Below, piece after piece: positions 47,352-56,661 of a stretch of 64,000 nucleotides of DNA (its first letter is position 1; every line of letters starts with the position of its first letter). The translations under genes and the position numbers were made by a program. The notes under the pieces are model-generated. The model was not told the DNA's origin. It was given only the letters and a program-made list of their open reading frames with translations, and did not search any database. The stretch is from JAMXLO01 sp963850535 (GTDB lineage: Bacteria > Pseudomonadota > Alphaproteobacteria > Acetobacterales > Acetobacteraceae). The stretch is from contig CAWKMC010000040.1 of assembly GCA_963850535.1 (NCBI GenBank), forward strand, positions 290,483-354,482, read 5' to 3'.

Positions 47352-47702
47352 TCACGCCTTGATCGCCAGCGTCCGGGTGTCGAATTCCACTGTTCTCATT
47401 TCCTTGCTTGGCAGCTCGACGACAGCGGTGCCACGACCGAAATCGAGCGCGACGATCCGATTGGCAGGGTATTTCGACTTGATGCTGTTGAGTAGGATGG
47501 TCTGCAAGATCCCTGGCACCGTCTGGCTGGGTTGCTTCATGCGTGCTTCGACCTCAGCACGCTTCTCGGCACTGAGTTCGGCAAGCTCCGCGTGTCCCAG
47601 GGCTGTCTGGAACGTAGGTGACGCCTGAGCATAGGCATGCTGTGGCCCAGCCATCAGTGCTGTACACCCGGCTACAACAATCGCGCCAATCCAGAATTTC
47701 AT
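47352..47702 (-). CDS. Small exported protein of unknown function
   Basis: The start at 47702 follows GGAG and gives a signal peptide (MKFWIGAIVVAGCTALMAG, cleavage near AYAQA). The mature ~90 residues start with a helical segment (AELAELSAEKRAEVEARMK) and end with a small strand-rich part (NRIVALDFGRGTAVVELP). The family is not recognised. An AraC-type operator pair lies about 130 bases upstream at 47830-47855, oriented towards this gene, with TATACT at 47798-47793. Confidence 0.65.
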   Translation of the reverse strand: MKFWIGAIVVAGCTALMAGPQHAYAQASPTFQTALGHAELAELSAEKRAEVEARMKQPSQTVPGILQTILLNSIKSKYPANRIVALDFGRGTAVVELPSKEMRTVEFDTRTLAIKA

Positions 47703-47829
47703 GTTGCTTTCATCTCCGTTCGGTCTACGAAACCAACAGCCAGAGCTGGCCTTAGACCACCACGACTGCCGAAATGCACAACGTTCTTTCTCAGTATAGC
47801 GGTCCTTCATGGGTCGAGATTGGCTGGGC

Positions 47830-47855
47830 GTCCCAATGCTTTGCTCTACGTCGCA
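47830..47855 (-). promoter_or_regulatory. Putative AraC-type operator: TGCGAC-N14-TGGGAC
   Basis: On the minus strand TGCGAC (47855-47850) and TGGGAC (47835-47830) are 20 bases apart start to start, matching the pairs at 31595 and 49696 apart from one base. It lies between the divergent genes starting at 47702 and 47982 (the AraC regulator), so it could control both. Confidence 0.4.
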
Positions 47856-47981
47856 ATTAGCCGGAGTTGCCATGGCTGCAGCGATGGGGGCAGCGTAAAC
47901 GCCGCGCAGGCTCATTGGACGGTGGAGGCGCTACAGGCATGCCTTCGTAAGCGCATCCAAGGTGCGGGTAGGAGAAACGCG

Positions 47982-49103
47982 ATGACGCCCGAGGTATTTG
48001 ACACCCATCTGCTGCCCGTGGACGACCAGTACGATGGCTGGCGCGCCTGGAACCTGCCGTTGCTTGACGTGAGCTCGCAGCAAGCGGTGAGCGATGGCTT
48101 CCCCGCAACGAACCAGGTCTGGAGGCTAGCGGATGGGCTGCTTCTGTCGCAGTTCTCCACGCCGCCCGCGTGTGCGGTCCGATCACCGCGGCTGATCCGG
48201 CACCTGCCTGTAGACCATTGGGTCGTCACGTATCTGCTGCATGGCACGACCTCTGTTGAGACCCCGAGGGGAACCGCGGAGATGCAGCCACGTCAGACGT
48301 ACATCTGGTCACTCGGCCAGATTTCGACGAGCAAGTGGTTGCAGATCGACCGTGTGGATCTTCTGCTCTCTCGCGACACGTTTCGTGACATCGCGCCGCT
48401 ACTGGACACAGCCACCGGCTTGGTGCTGGATGCGCCGCTGGGGCAATTTCTCGGCGACTTCCTACTAACGTTGCTGCGGCGGCTGCAGCATCTCCCAGAC
48501 AGCGACGCGCCGCTTCTGAACGTCGCCGTCGGCAAGTTGGTCGCCGCCTGTGTGGCCCCGTCGGCGGAGCGCGTCGAGGAGGCGCGAGAATTGATCAGCG
48601 TTGGCCGCATGGAGCGGGTCCGCCAGACAGTGCGCGCCCACCTGCAATCGCCGCGACTTGGACCGCTGATGCTGTGCCGCCAGGTTGGGATGTCGCGTTC
48701 CAACCTGTACCGTCTCTTGGATTGCGAAGGAGGCGTGACGGCCTACATTCAACGGCAACGGTTGACCGAGGCGCGCAGCCGATTGTCCAACAGCAGGAAT
48801 ACCCAGTCTATAAATTCGATGGCGCAGGATCTGTGCTTCACCGATTCATCGAGCTTCAGCCGAGCATTTCGGGCCGTGTTCGGAGTCAGCCCACGAGAGG
48901 TGCGGGCTGCTTCCATAAAGCCGGGCTCGCAACTTCATGTGCCGCCCACTTGCCCGACGCGACCCTGCAGTAACTTCGGCGATCTGCTGCGCAAGCCAGG
49001 GCGGGGTCTGTCTGCCCCCGTTGTCCGACCAAAAATGCCCACCCCGCAGATACCTGAGCGTCTGGCGCGTCAGGCCAGTGGGGATCATCATTTCGCTGCC
49101 TGA
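47982..49103 (+). CDS. AraC-family transcriptional regulator
   Basis: The ATG at 47982 follows TAGGAG. The 373-residue protein has the AraC_binding_2-like sensor (LPVDHWVVTYLLHGTTSVETP). The double helix-turn-helix has LCRQVGMSRSNLYRLLDCEGGVTAYIQRQRL and TDSSSFSRAFRAVFGVSPREVR. It is the only one of the three AraC paralogues here whose frame is intact. A ~60-residue low-complexity extension beyond the DNA-binding domain overlaps the convergent lipoprotein gene by 16 bases. It is flanked by operator-like repeats on both sides, at 47830 and 49696. Confidence 0.9.
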   Translation: MTPEVFDTHLLPVDDQYDGWRAWNLPLLDVSSQQAVSDGFPATNQVWRLADGLLLSQFSTPPACAVRSPRLIRHLPVDHWVVTYLLHGTTSVETPRGTAEMQPRQTYIWSLGQISTSKWLQIDRVDLLLSRDTFRDIAPLLDTATGLVLDAPLGQFLGDFLLTLLRRLQHLPDSDAPLLNVAVGKLVAACVAPSAERVEEARELISVGRMERVRQTVRAHLQSPRLGPLMLCRQVGMSRSNLYRLLDCEGGVTAYIQRQRLTEARSRLSNSRNTQSINSMAQDLCFTDSSSFSRAFRAVFGVSPREVRAASIKPGSQLHVPPTCPTRPCSNFGDLLRKPGRGLSAPVVRPKMPTPQIPERLARQASGDHHFAA

Positions 49104-49624
49104 CCGCTCTGACAGCCTAAGGACCAGCTTCGAGAATCGGCAACACCCGGTGGTGGAGGCGTACATTGTGCGGCAGCCCCATCTCTAATTCCGACACCAA
49201 AACCTCTCGTCCAGTCGTCGTCGATCGTCTGAGGGGCAATCCCATCCATCCGCGTTTGCTCGGACCAACCCGCCGCCAGCATGCATTGTCGAAATATCTG
49301 CGAGCGTGTCCTGGCATTGGCGTCGTATCGGATCGTTAGCGGTCGCGTGTACTGGCCGCGCGACGTGACGCAGACGCCGCTGCGGCCCAGCCCGGAGCAG
49401 GTTGTAAAGGACGGTGGAGCAACATCACTGCCAACAGAGCGGGCCGCCGGCGCTGATGGTGCCTGGAGATACGCGTCGGACAGGCACTGTTCCATCGTCG
49501 CCTCAGAGTCCGACGACGTTGCACCCGTCCTGACCCAGACTGTCTCACTGCATCCGGCCAACGCAAGCACTGCGGCACCGACGCAGATAAAGCGGACACG
49601 ACCAGTTCGCCCGTGACGCACCAT
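49088..49624 (-). CDS. Putative lipoprotein of unknown function
   Basis: The ATG at 49624 follows GGGAG and starts a lipoprotein signal (FICVGAAVLALAGC). The mature ~155 residues are cysteine-containing and polar (MEQCLSDAYLQ, FRQCMLAAGW, GAAAQCTPPPPG), a pattern seen in small periplasmic proteins that form disulfides. The family is not recognised. Its 3' end overlaps the AraC gene tail by 16 bases. Its promoter region is shared with the operator at 49696. Confidence 0.6.
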   Translation of the reverse strand: MVRHGRTGRVRFICVGAAVLALAGCSETVWVRTGATSSDSEATMEQCLSDAYLQAPSAPAARSVGSDVAPPSFTTCSGLGRSGVCVTSRGQYTRPLTIRYDANARTRSQIFRQCMLAAGWSEQTRMDGIAPQTIDDDWTRGFGVGIRDGAAAQCTPPPPGVADSRSWSLGCQSGQAAK

Positions 49625-49695
49625 TCCCTGCTCCCGTCTATTGGAGAAATGCACCTAGGCGCACTCTCAATTGCCGACCAGCATTTGGGCAAGAT

Positions 49696-49721
49696 TGGGA
49701 CGCACTACAGGGAAATGGGAC
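49696..49721 (+). promoter_or_regulatory. Putative AraC-type operator: TGGGAC-N14-TGGGAC
   Basis: TGGGAC at 49696-49701 and 49716-49721 are 20 bases apart, identical in half-site and spacing to the pair upstream of the AraC gene at 31715. It lies between the divergent lipoprotein (start 49624) and the small frame starting at 49811, about 90 bases before the latter. Confidence 0.45.
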
Positions 49722-49810
49722 ATTCCGTTCTATTTTCCTTCAAGCCCGCTCGGGTACTATCGGAGTACTGGCATAAAATAAAGTCCCGGGTGATCCGGAG
49801 GAACCAGGAG

Positions 49811-50044
49811 ATGACGAGGGACCGTGTGTCCGGGAGACACTCGCTCCTGACAAACTTCGACGCCTTTGCCGTCCTGACACTGGCCGGTTGCCCTTCTCAT
49901 CTCGCCACTTCCGGCCGTGGCGCAGGGGCGGCGAATGACTCGGCGACTGACGCTCAATCGGTACGACTCGACGCGCTGGCGGCGACGCCAAACAAGCAAA
50001 CACAGTGCCGCAGAAAAACGCAATCGCAACTGCTCCCGGCCTAG
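49811..50044 (+). CDS. Possible small lipoprotein
   Basis: An ATG preceded by AGGAG begins a 77-residue peptide with a weak lipoprotein-like start (FDAFAVLTLAGC) and a polar remainder. The basic C-terminus (QTQCRRKTQSQLLPA) may be out of frame. Its position about 90 bases after an operator-like repeat is its main support. From 50045 to 50493 no further gene is seen. Confidence 0.3.
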   Translation: MTRDRVSGRHSLLTNFDAFAVLTLAGCPSHLATSGRGAGAANDSATDAQSVRLDALAATPNKQTQCRRKTQSQLLPA

Positions 50045-50493
50045 AGCAACAGATGGCCTAGGCCGCAGATGACTATCAATCTGCTTGCCCCGATCTTTTT
50101 GATCGAATGCCGAAGTGATCAGGTCCTGTAGCACTGCAACCGAGGAAGGAAGCCCCGTGGCCTTGACGGCAACTTTCCCTTCCGTCTCACGTGATCAGCG
50201 AACAGCGGAATGCCGAGTTTACTCTAGACGTCACGCAGTGCTGGTATGATGCCAGTGCCGAGCACGAACTCACCGTGGAGCCGATCGGGGCTATTGAATA
50301 CGTCCTGCCAAACCGGTGGCTGGGCGGGGCAGAGACTGCACGTTGGTCTGGACGACCGTCCATTGATTTCCTGGTCAGCCATGAGCGGAATTGAGCAAAT
50401 ATTCCGCGAGCCACCTACACACAATGAATTGCTCGCCCAGGATTCAAGGCTGGATGTAGATCCAGACGCTTTACAGCTAAGGTGCAGGAAGCA

Positions 50494-50936
50494 ATGCTCT
50501 TCGACGGCGGTTTCACGTTCACGAATTTTGCGACTGACCTACTTACGATCTTTCTGTTCATTCTATGGTTCTGGCTGCGAATAACCGTGGCGGGCGATCT
50601 GTTCCGACGCTCGTGTCGGGACTTGGAAAGATCCTGTTGGTGACATTTTTGATCGTATTGCCATACATTGGCATCTTTGCCTATCTGCTCACACAGGGCG
50701 GCAGCATGGCACAGCGTAATGAAGAGCAGGCTAGGCGATCTCGGGACGAACTGCGTCAGTTTGTGGGCTACGGCGTCGCCGACGAGATTGTCAAACTTGA
50801 TAAGCTGAAGTCGATCACGGAGCAAGAATACTCGCGGCTTCGCACGCGACTGGTGCAGCAGATAGGATGGGCATCAGGTATGGCGCAGTGCGCGGCATGT
50901 TCGTCCTCACTTTCCCATGGACAGAGTCTGCCCTGA
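50494..50936 (+). CDS. SHOCT-domain membrane protein (PLDc_N-like), frameshifted
   Basis: The ATG at 50494 begins LFDGGFTFTNFATDLLTIFLFILWFWLRI, a membrane helix. After a frame change near 50611 (one base lost) the protein continues with GLGKILLVTFLIVLPYIGIFAYLLTQGG, then AQRNEEQARRSRDELRQF. The end, ADEIVKLDKLKSITEQEYSRLRTRLVQ, is the SHOCT motif. Such ~120-residue proteins are common in alphaproteobacteria. The natural end is probably just after RTRLVQ (about 50860); the rest of the frame is not conserved-looking. Confidence 0.75.
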
Positions 50937-51123
50937 TGGGTGCACTGCCACTTGGCGCCCGCCGGCCTTTTGCACATTGGGTACTGACAGTGTTTAAAGG
51001 TTCGCACTCCAGACCGCTGTGCACCCGGCTTTTTTCAGGAGAAGACGAAGCTCAGGCCGCCAAGCCGATGCACGTGCCAAGGAAGAGGCTCATGAAGACA
51101 TCGATCCGCTGGAAGAGGCGCAG

Positions 51124-52169
51124 TTATAATCGCTCTATTTGGAGACTGTCGTAGCCCTTCGCACGATAAATCAGTGTTGAAACCAGCCAACTTGCAATGA
51201 AGATACCGACAACGACGAAACCGAAATTCTCAAGGTTCTCATTCAAACTGCCGATCACACTCCAAAATGTCCCTTCGAGGCAGAGTTTATCCCCGAGCAG
51301 GACGAGTGCCTGGACGCCCCCCACAAAGAGAGCAACAAGAATAGATGCGGCTGTGATAGTCAGGTTATACCAAAGCTTGCGGACCGGATTGATGAAAGCC
51401 CACCCGTACGCTCGGGTCATCAACACACTGTCGATCGTGTCCATGAGCGACATACCGGCGGTAAACAGAGCCGGAAACACAAGAATTGACCACATCGACA
51501 GGCCTTGCACTGCCTGGGTTGCAGAGACCCCGAGAACGCCGATCTCCGTGGCAGTATCGAAGCTGAGGCCGAACAAGAAACCGACCGGATACATATGCCA
51601 GGAGCGTGAGACGACCCGGAACAGTGGTCGAAAGATGTGCGCAAAGAAACCTCGAGCGGCTAACGGAGCATTGAGGTCTTCATTGCTGATGTTTCGGCCC
51701 GTGCGCACTTTGAAGGCGGACCAGACACTCCGAAGGACGAGAAGGTTGGCAACGCCGATCGCCAGAAGGAAGATGGCGGACACAGTTGTCCCGACTGTGC
51801 CCCCCAGTCATGCACGGCATCCAATTGGCGCTGCATGGCCGCTGCGGTTGCGGCGATGGCAACGGAGGCAACAAAGACGACCGTAGAGTGGCCGAGGGAG
51901 AAGAAGAAGCCGGCCGAGCAGGGAGCCTTTCCCTCTTGCGTCAGCTTGCGAACCACGTTGTCGATGGCTGCGATGTGGTCGGCATCGAAGGCGTGGCGGA
52001 GACCGAACAGGTAGGCCAGAAGGGCCGTGCCCAGAAGTGCCGGCCGCTCCGCGAACGCTGTCCACGCCCAGGCCCACGCTGACCCATTTGCTGTGAGCAA
52101 GAAGGTATAGATCACAAAGGTCTTGGCCTTCACGCGGGAAGCTTGGTCATCGAATACCGTCAACAGCAT
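51124..52169 (-). CDS. NixA/HoxN-family nickel/cobalt transporter, frameshifted
   Basis: The protein has the NiCoT signatures RHAFDADHIAAIDN in helix 2, LGHSTVVF, LSFDTATEIGVLG and MSLMDTIDSVLMTRAYGWAF, so the metal-binding histidines and aspartates are present. The length of about 349 residues is normal. One G is missing from a six-G run (coding strand) at 51800-51805, which splits the gene; with seven G the frame is continuous. It lies just upstream of the urease operon on the opposite strand, so it probably supplies Ni2+ for urease. Confidence 0.9.
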
Positions 52170-52190
52170 ACCTATGCCCCTCTGCCACAC

Positions 52191-52698
52191 GCCCGGTCGT
52201 GTTGGACCAGTGGAGAAAAACCCGTCGGGGCAGCGTACTGCGGGAACGAGCCAAGCACTACGTCGCCGTTAGGCTTTACGTTGCGAACCTTAGCCACAAA
52301 GTGTGCGGAGGGCTCAAGTCGCCCGGCTCGTCCGGCCGCCAGTAGTAGCACGCAATCCAGGTCTGGCCGTCGGCGAGTATCCGCGTGCCAGTAAGGGTCG
52401 CTAGATGCGTTGTAAAGATTTGGGCGCGCAAAACTCCACCCACTTTCAAAGCGAGAGCCATGGCAAACGACCCCTATCGCGCGCATACCTCGTGTGTGAG
52501 GGAAGACGTCTATCGATGCAACTTCCGAGTAGCGTGTCACCGCATCTACTGCATCTTTTGGGATGCTATGCAGGGATTGTGGACTCCCAGCCGATGACAC
52601 CCTGAAGCCCGCTATTAGAGTCGGTGCAAAGGCGCTTGTAAGTCCGGTCGGGCACCGACCGCGGTTTGGGTTTCCGGCTCAAGGGAAAAGGAATAGGC
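52191..52698. other. Intergenic region upstream of urease, no confident gene
   Basis: Two overlapping minus-strand frames (52461-52276 and 52600-52172) give protein-like stretches such as TLTGTRILADGQTWIACYYWRP and RNVKPNGDVVLGSFPQY, which could belong to one frameshifted gene. I do not recognise a family and do not call it. The urease promoter should lie in the last 100 bases. Confidence 0.3.
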
Positions 52699-53001
52699 AT
52701 GCAGCTGACCCCGAGGGAGTTTGATAAGCTGTTAATCTACATGATGGCCGACGTTGCCCTGAAAAGGAAAGCGAAGGGCCTCAAGCTGAACTATCCAGAA
52801 GCGGTCGCCATCATATCAGCGACTGCTCTCGATGGCGCGCGCGCGGGAAAGACGATTGAAGAGGTCACCACCGATGCCCGGGTCGCGCTGACCAAGAGAG
52901 ACGTCATGGACGGCGTCGCCGATCTTGTTCCGATGGTGCAGATCGAGGCGGTGTTCACCGACGGAAGCCGTTTGGTTACCGTGCACACGCCCATTCAATG
53001 A
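52699..53001 (+). CDS. ureA: Urease subunit gamma
   Basis: The 100-residue protein starts MQLTPREFDKLLIYMMADVA and contains LNYPEAVAIISATALDGARAGKT and VPMVQIEAVFTDGSRLVTVHTPI, the standard UreA pattern and length. It is a structural subunit of the cytoplasmic nickel enzyme that hydrolyses urea to ammonia and carbamate. It is the first gene of ureABCEFGD. Confidence 0.98.
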   Translation: MQLTPREFDKLLIYMMADVALKRKAKGLKLNYPEAVAIISATALDGARAGKTIEEVTTDARVALTKRDVMDGVADLVPMVQIEAVFTDGSRLVTVHTPIQ

Positions 53002-53021
53002 ACAACTGATAGGAGGTTAAC

Positions 53022-53459
53022 ATGGCCGGGCCGAAGGTCGGGCCCGCTGTCGCAGCCAATATTGACCCGGCGACAGTAGAGGTTCCTGTTGGTGGTTACA
53101 TTTGCGGCTCAGCAGCGATCACATTCGATGCCGATCGTCCGGTGACGACGCTCAAGGTGCGCAATACGGGAGATCGCCCGGTACAGGTTGGATCGCATTT
53201 CCATTTTTTCGAGGTCAATCCAGCGCTGGAATTCGATCGTCCAGCGGCCTTCGGGTTACACCTGAATATCCCTTCATCGACAGCAACCCGGTTTGAGCCC
53301 GGCGACGAGCGTGAGGTTCAACTCGTCCCCTATGGGGGTAAACGCGCCGTTTATGGTTTCAACAATCTTGTCGATGGTCCCACTGCGGGTCAGCGCGCGG
53401 CCATAACCAAAGCCACGGCGGTAGCGCAGGCAGCGCAGCGAGGCTTTCGCTCATCATAG
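53022..53459 (+). CDS. ureB: Urease subunit beta
   Basis: A near-perfect ribosome binding site (AGGAGG) precedes the ATG. The signature VGSHFHFFEVNPALEFDRPAAFGLHLNIPSST is followed by GKRAVYGFNNLVDG, as in UreB. The 145-residue chain has a longer N-terminus than the usual ~105-120 residues (VGPAVAANIDPATVEVPVGG), and its C-terminus is also extended. The frame is intact. Confidence 0.97.
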   Translation: MAGPKVGPAVAANIDPATVEVPVGGYICGSAAITFDADRPVTTLKVRNTGDRPVQVGSHFHFFEVNPALEFDRPAAFGLHLNIPSSTATRFEPGDEREVQLVPYGGKRAVYGFNNLVDGPTAGQRAAITKATAVAQAAQRGFRSS

Positions 53460-53509
53460 CGAGGCGCAGGATTCGGGTTTAAGCGGAACTCTTCTGAACG
53501 AGGGTCACG

Positions 53510-55232
53510 ATGGCTACCATATCTCGGCAAGAATATGTGGGTCTCTTCGGCCCGACGACAGGGGACCGTATCCGCTTGGGCGATACGGGCCTATTTGTTG
53601 AAATCGAGCGAGACTTGCGCGGCGGCTACGGCGACGAGATCGTGTTCGGTGGCGGCAAGAGCATGCGCGAAGGCATGGGCATGGACAATCAGGTGACGCG
53701 TGCGGGCGGCGCACCCGACCTCGTCATCACCAACGTGACCGTGATCGACGCGGTGCTGGGAGTTGTGAAAGCGGATGTGGGCATCAAGGATGGCCGCATC
53801 TGCGCGATCGGCAAGGCCGGCAATCCGCAGACGATGGAACGCGTCACGCCAGGCCTGGAGCTCGGGTTGGCCACTGATGCTATCTCAGGCTCACATTTGA
53901 TCCTGACGGCGGCTGGTATCGACACGCACATCCACTTTCATTTCTCCGCAGCAGGCACAGGCCGCACTCTCAAACGGCACGACGACATTGATCGGTGGCG
54001 GTACCGGTCCTTCCGACGGTTCGTACGCGACGACGGTCACGTCGGGTCCCGGAAACATCAGCATGATGTTGCGGGCGTTCGAGAACTGGCCGATCAACGT
54101 CGGCATTCTGGGCAAGGGTCATGGGCACGGCAAAGCGGCTCTGATCGAACAGATCGAGGCGGGCGCGGTCGGCGTGAAATGTCACGAAGACTGGGGCACC
54201 ACGCCGGCGGTGCTTCGCTCCGCGCTCACTGTCGCCGACGAAATGGATATCCAGGTGTGCATCCACACCGACACGCTGAACGAATCCGGCTTCGTCGACG
54301 ATTCGATCGACGCGTTCGAGGGTCGGGCGGTCCACTCGTTCCATACCGAAGGGTCAGGCGGTGGCCATGCGCCGGATATCATCAAGATCGCCGGCCTTCC
54401 CAACGTCCTGCCATCCTCGACCAACCCCACGCTCCCTTACGGCATCAATTCGCAGGCGGAGCTCTACGACATGATCATGGTGTGTCACCACCTCAGTCCC
54501 GACATTCCATCCGACGTTGCATTCACCGAGAGCCGCATTCGCGCCGAAACCATCGCCGCGGAAAACGTACTGCAGGATCTCGGCGTGATCTCGATGTTTT
54601 CCAGCGATTCGCAGGCCATGGGGCGCATCGGCGAATGCTGGCTGCGTTGCATCCAGACCGCCGACGCGATGAAGACCGGACGCGGCAAGCTGCCGGAGGA
54701 TGCACCGGGCAACGACAATTTCCGGGTTTTGCGCTACGTGGCGAAGATTACGATCAACCCGGCGATCACGCATGGTATTGCCGACGTACTAGGCTCCGTC
54801 GAGGTTGGCAAAATCGCTGATCTCGTCCTGTGGGAACCGGCGTTCTTCGGCGCCAAGCCCAAGATCATTATCAAGAACGGCTTCATCAGCTGGGCGGTGA
54901 TGGGCGATCCCAACGCGTCGTTGCCGACGCCGCAGCCCACGTATTATCGGCCGATGTTCGGTGCTTTTGGTGATGCGCTGCCGGCCAACTGCATCACGTT
55001 CGTCTCCGGCGCCGCGCATGCTGCTGGGATCAAGGATCGGCTGGGGCTTCGCCGGCAGGTGATGCCGGTAAGGAACGTCCGCAAGATCGGCAAACGGGAC
55101 ATGGTGCGAAATTCCGGGACACCGAAAATCGACGTAAGTCCGGAGACCTTCGCCGTGACCGTCGACGGCAAGCACGCGACCGTGGCACCTTTGACGACAG
55201 TCTCGCTCAACCAGAAGTACTTCTTCAGCTGA
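53510..55232 (+). CDS. ureC: Urease subunit alpha, frameshifted
   Basis: The catalytic subunit has GPTTGDRIRLGDTGL at the start and every active-site element: HIHF, the carbamylated lysine in GAVGVKCHEDWG, HTDTLNESGFVDD, FHTEGSGGGHAPDI, the flap CHHLSPDIPSDVAFTESRIR and SSDSQAMGRIGE. The first frame ends its conserved part at THIHF. The second resumes in the same motif: one extra T in TTT at 53936-53938 is enough to explain it. The assembled protein is about 573 residues, normal for UreC. As read, the enzyme could not be made, so either a sequence error or a disabling mutation is present. Confidence 0.95.
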
Positions 55233-55242
55233 GGAGCCTGTC

Positions 55243-55937
55243 GTGGTTATCATCGAAACTATTCTCGGCAACATCAGTGACCCGGGAATGGGCCGATAGA
55301 CTGGCTGCGTCCGAGGTCGACGTGCTGGAGATCGACCAGTGGGAGGCGCAAAAGAGCCGCTTCCGCAAGATGACCGCAAAGGGCGCCGATGTCGCGATCT
55401 CCGTCGACCGCGGCACTTACCTCCGGGATGGGGACGTGCTGCTTTGGGATGCGGCAAGCGCGTTCGGCCCTTGTCGCGCGGATCGAGGTGCGCGACGTGA
55501 TGATCGTCCATCTGGACGAGCTGGTGCACGTTGCACCGGAAGTGGCGCTGCGTACATGCGTGGAGCTGGGACATGCGATGGGCAACCAGCACTGGCCAGC
55601 GCTGGTCAAGGGCAACCTCGTCTATGTTCCACTGACAGTGGACCGTAAGGTGATGGCCTCGGTCATGGATACGCATCACTTCGACGGCATTCGCTACGAA
55701 TTTGTGTCAGGCCGAGAGGTCGTACCCTACCTCGCACCACATGAATCACGTCGGCTCTTCGGCGCGGCGGAAGGCCCGGTGCATTCGCACACGCACGAAA
55801 CCTATGCCGCTACCGACGCCGAGACAGGACAAGTGTATGGACGCCCACCAGCGCGCGTCCATCAGCATCCGGAGACCGACTCTCATGCGCATGGACCGTC
55901 GACTGGACCTGGTTTCAGGCACAGGCATGGGGGATGA
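55243..55937 (+). CDS. ureE: Urease accessory protein UreE (nickel chaperone), frameshifted twice
   Basis: A GTG at 55243 starts VVIIETILGNI. The next frame carries EWADRLAASEVDVLEIDQWEAQKSRFRKMTAKG, and a third frame carries ALVARIEVRDVMIVHLD then CVELGHAMGNQHWPALV. Both breaks are one-base insertions, at 55284-55286 (GGG) and 55463-55464 (TT). The C-terminal tail (HSHTHE, HQHPETDSHAHG, FRHRHGG) is His-rich and should bind nickel. UreE delivers Ni to the urease activation complex. The stop overlaps the ureF start (ATGA). Confidence 0.9.
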
Positions 55938-56641
55938 CTGCGTCGAAGAGCCAACAGGCGCTGCATACCTTTCCCGAATGCTCCAGTTTGGCGATCTCGA
56001 TGTTCCCTATTGGGGGGTTCTCGTTTTCTACCGGTTTGGAGTCCGCCATCCAGAAGGGCGTCGTTGCCGACGCAGCCACGCTGCGTGCGTTCACGCGCAC
56101 GGCGGTGGAACAGGCGGCGCGCGGTGACGGCATCGCGTTGATGGCTGCGCACGGCGCGGCAGCGGTGGGCGACGTCGATGCGCTCATCCGGATCGACGCC
56201 CAGGTGTACGCGCGCAAGCTCTCCGACGAGACCCGAACCATGTCGGTCCGTATGGGCAAGAAGTTCACGGAAATGGGTGTGGAAGTGATTGGCGCACCGC
56301 TGCTTGCCAAGTGGCGCGACTGTATTGGAACGTCGATCGCTCCCGGGTGTTATCCGGTGGCGCTGGCGATCAACTTTGCTGTGCAGCATCTGACAGCGCG
56401 CCAGGCGTTCGTCGTCCACCAGAATGGCGTCGCGGCGACGATCCTAGGCGCGGCCCTGCGGTTGATGAGAGTCAGCCACGTCGAGACGCAGAAGATCCTC
56501 TACGAGCTCAGCGGGCTCGTGGAAGCTGCCTACACAAAAGCCGCCGCGAGCCGCCTGTCAGACATGGCGGGCTATGCGCCGCTGACTGAAATCCTTGCAG
56601 CGGTCCACACCAAGGCGCACGTGCGTCTGTTCATGAATTGA
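55934..56641 (+). CDS. ureF: Urease accessory protein UreF
   Basis: The conserved start of the family, SMFPIGGFSFSTGLESAIQKGVV, is followed by helical UreF sequence (ARKLSDETRTMSVRMGKK, AINFAVQHLTARQAFVVHQNG). Between residues 13 and 22 the peptide is not family-like, but the neighbouring frame encodes the expected LSRMLQFGD there. Two compensating single-base changes, near 55966 (-1) and 55995 (+1), explain this local scramble. UreF acts with UreD and UreG in loading Ni and CO2 onto urease. Confidence 0.93.
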   Translation: MTASKSQQALHTFPECSSLAISMFPIGGFSFSTGLESAIQKGVVADAATLRAFTRTAVEQAARGDGIALMAAHGAAAVGDVDALIRIDAQVYARKLSDETRTMSVRMGKKFTEMGVEVIGAPLLAKWRDCIGTSIAPGCYPVALAINFAVQHLTARQAFVVHQNGVAATILGAALRLMRVSHVETQKILYELSGLVEAAYTKAAASRLSDMAGYAPLTEILAAVHTKAHVRLFMN

Positions 56642-56661
56642 CCGTTTGATTGGAGCGTCGA

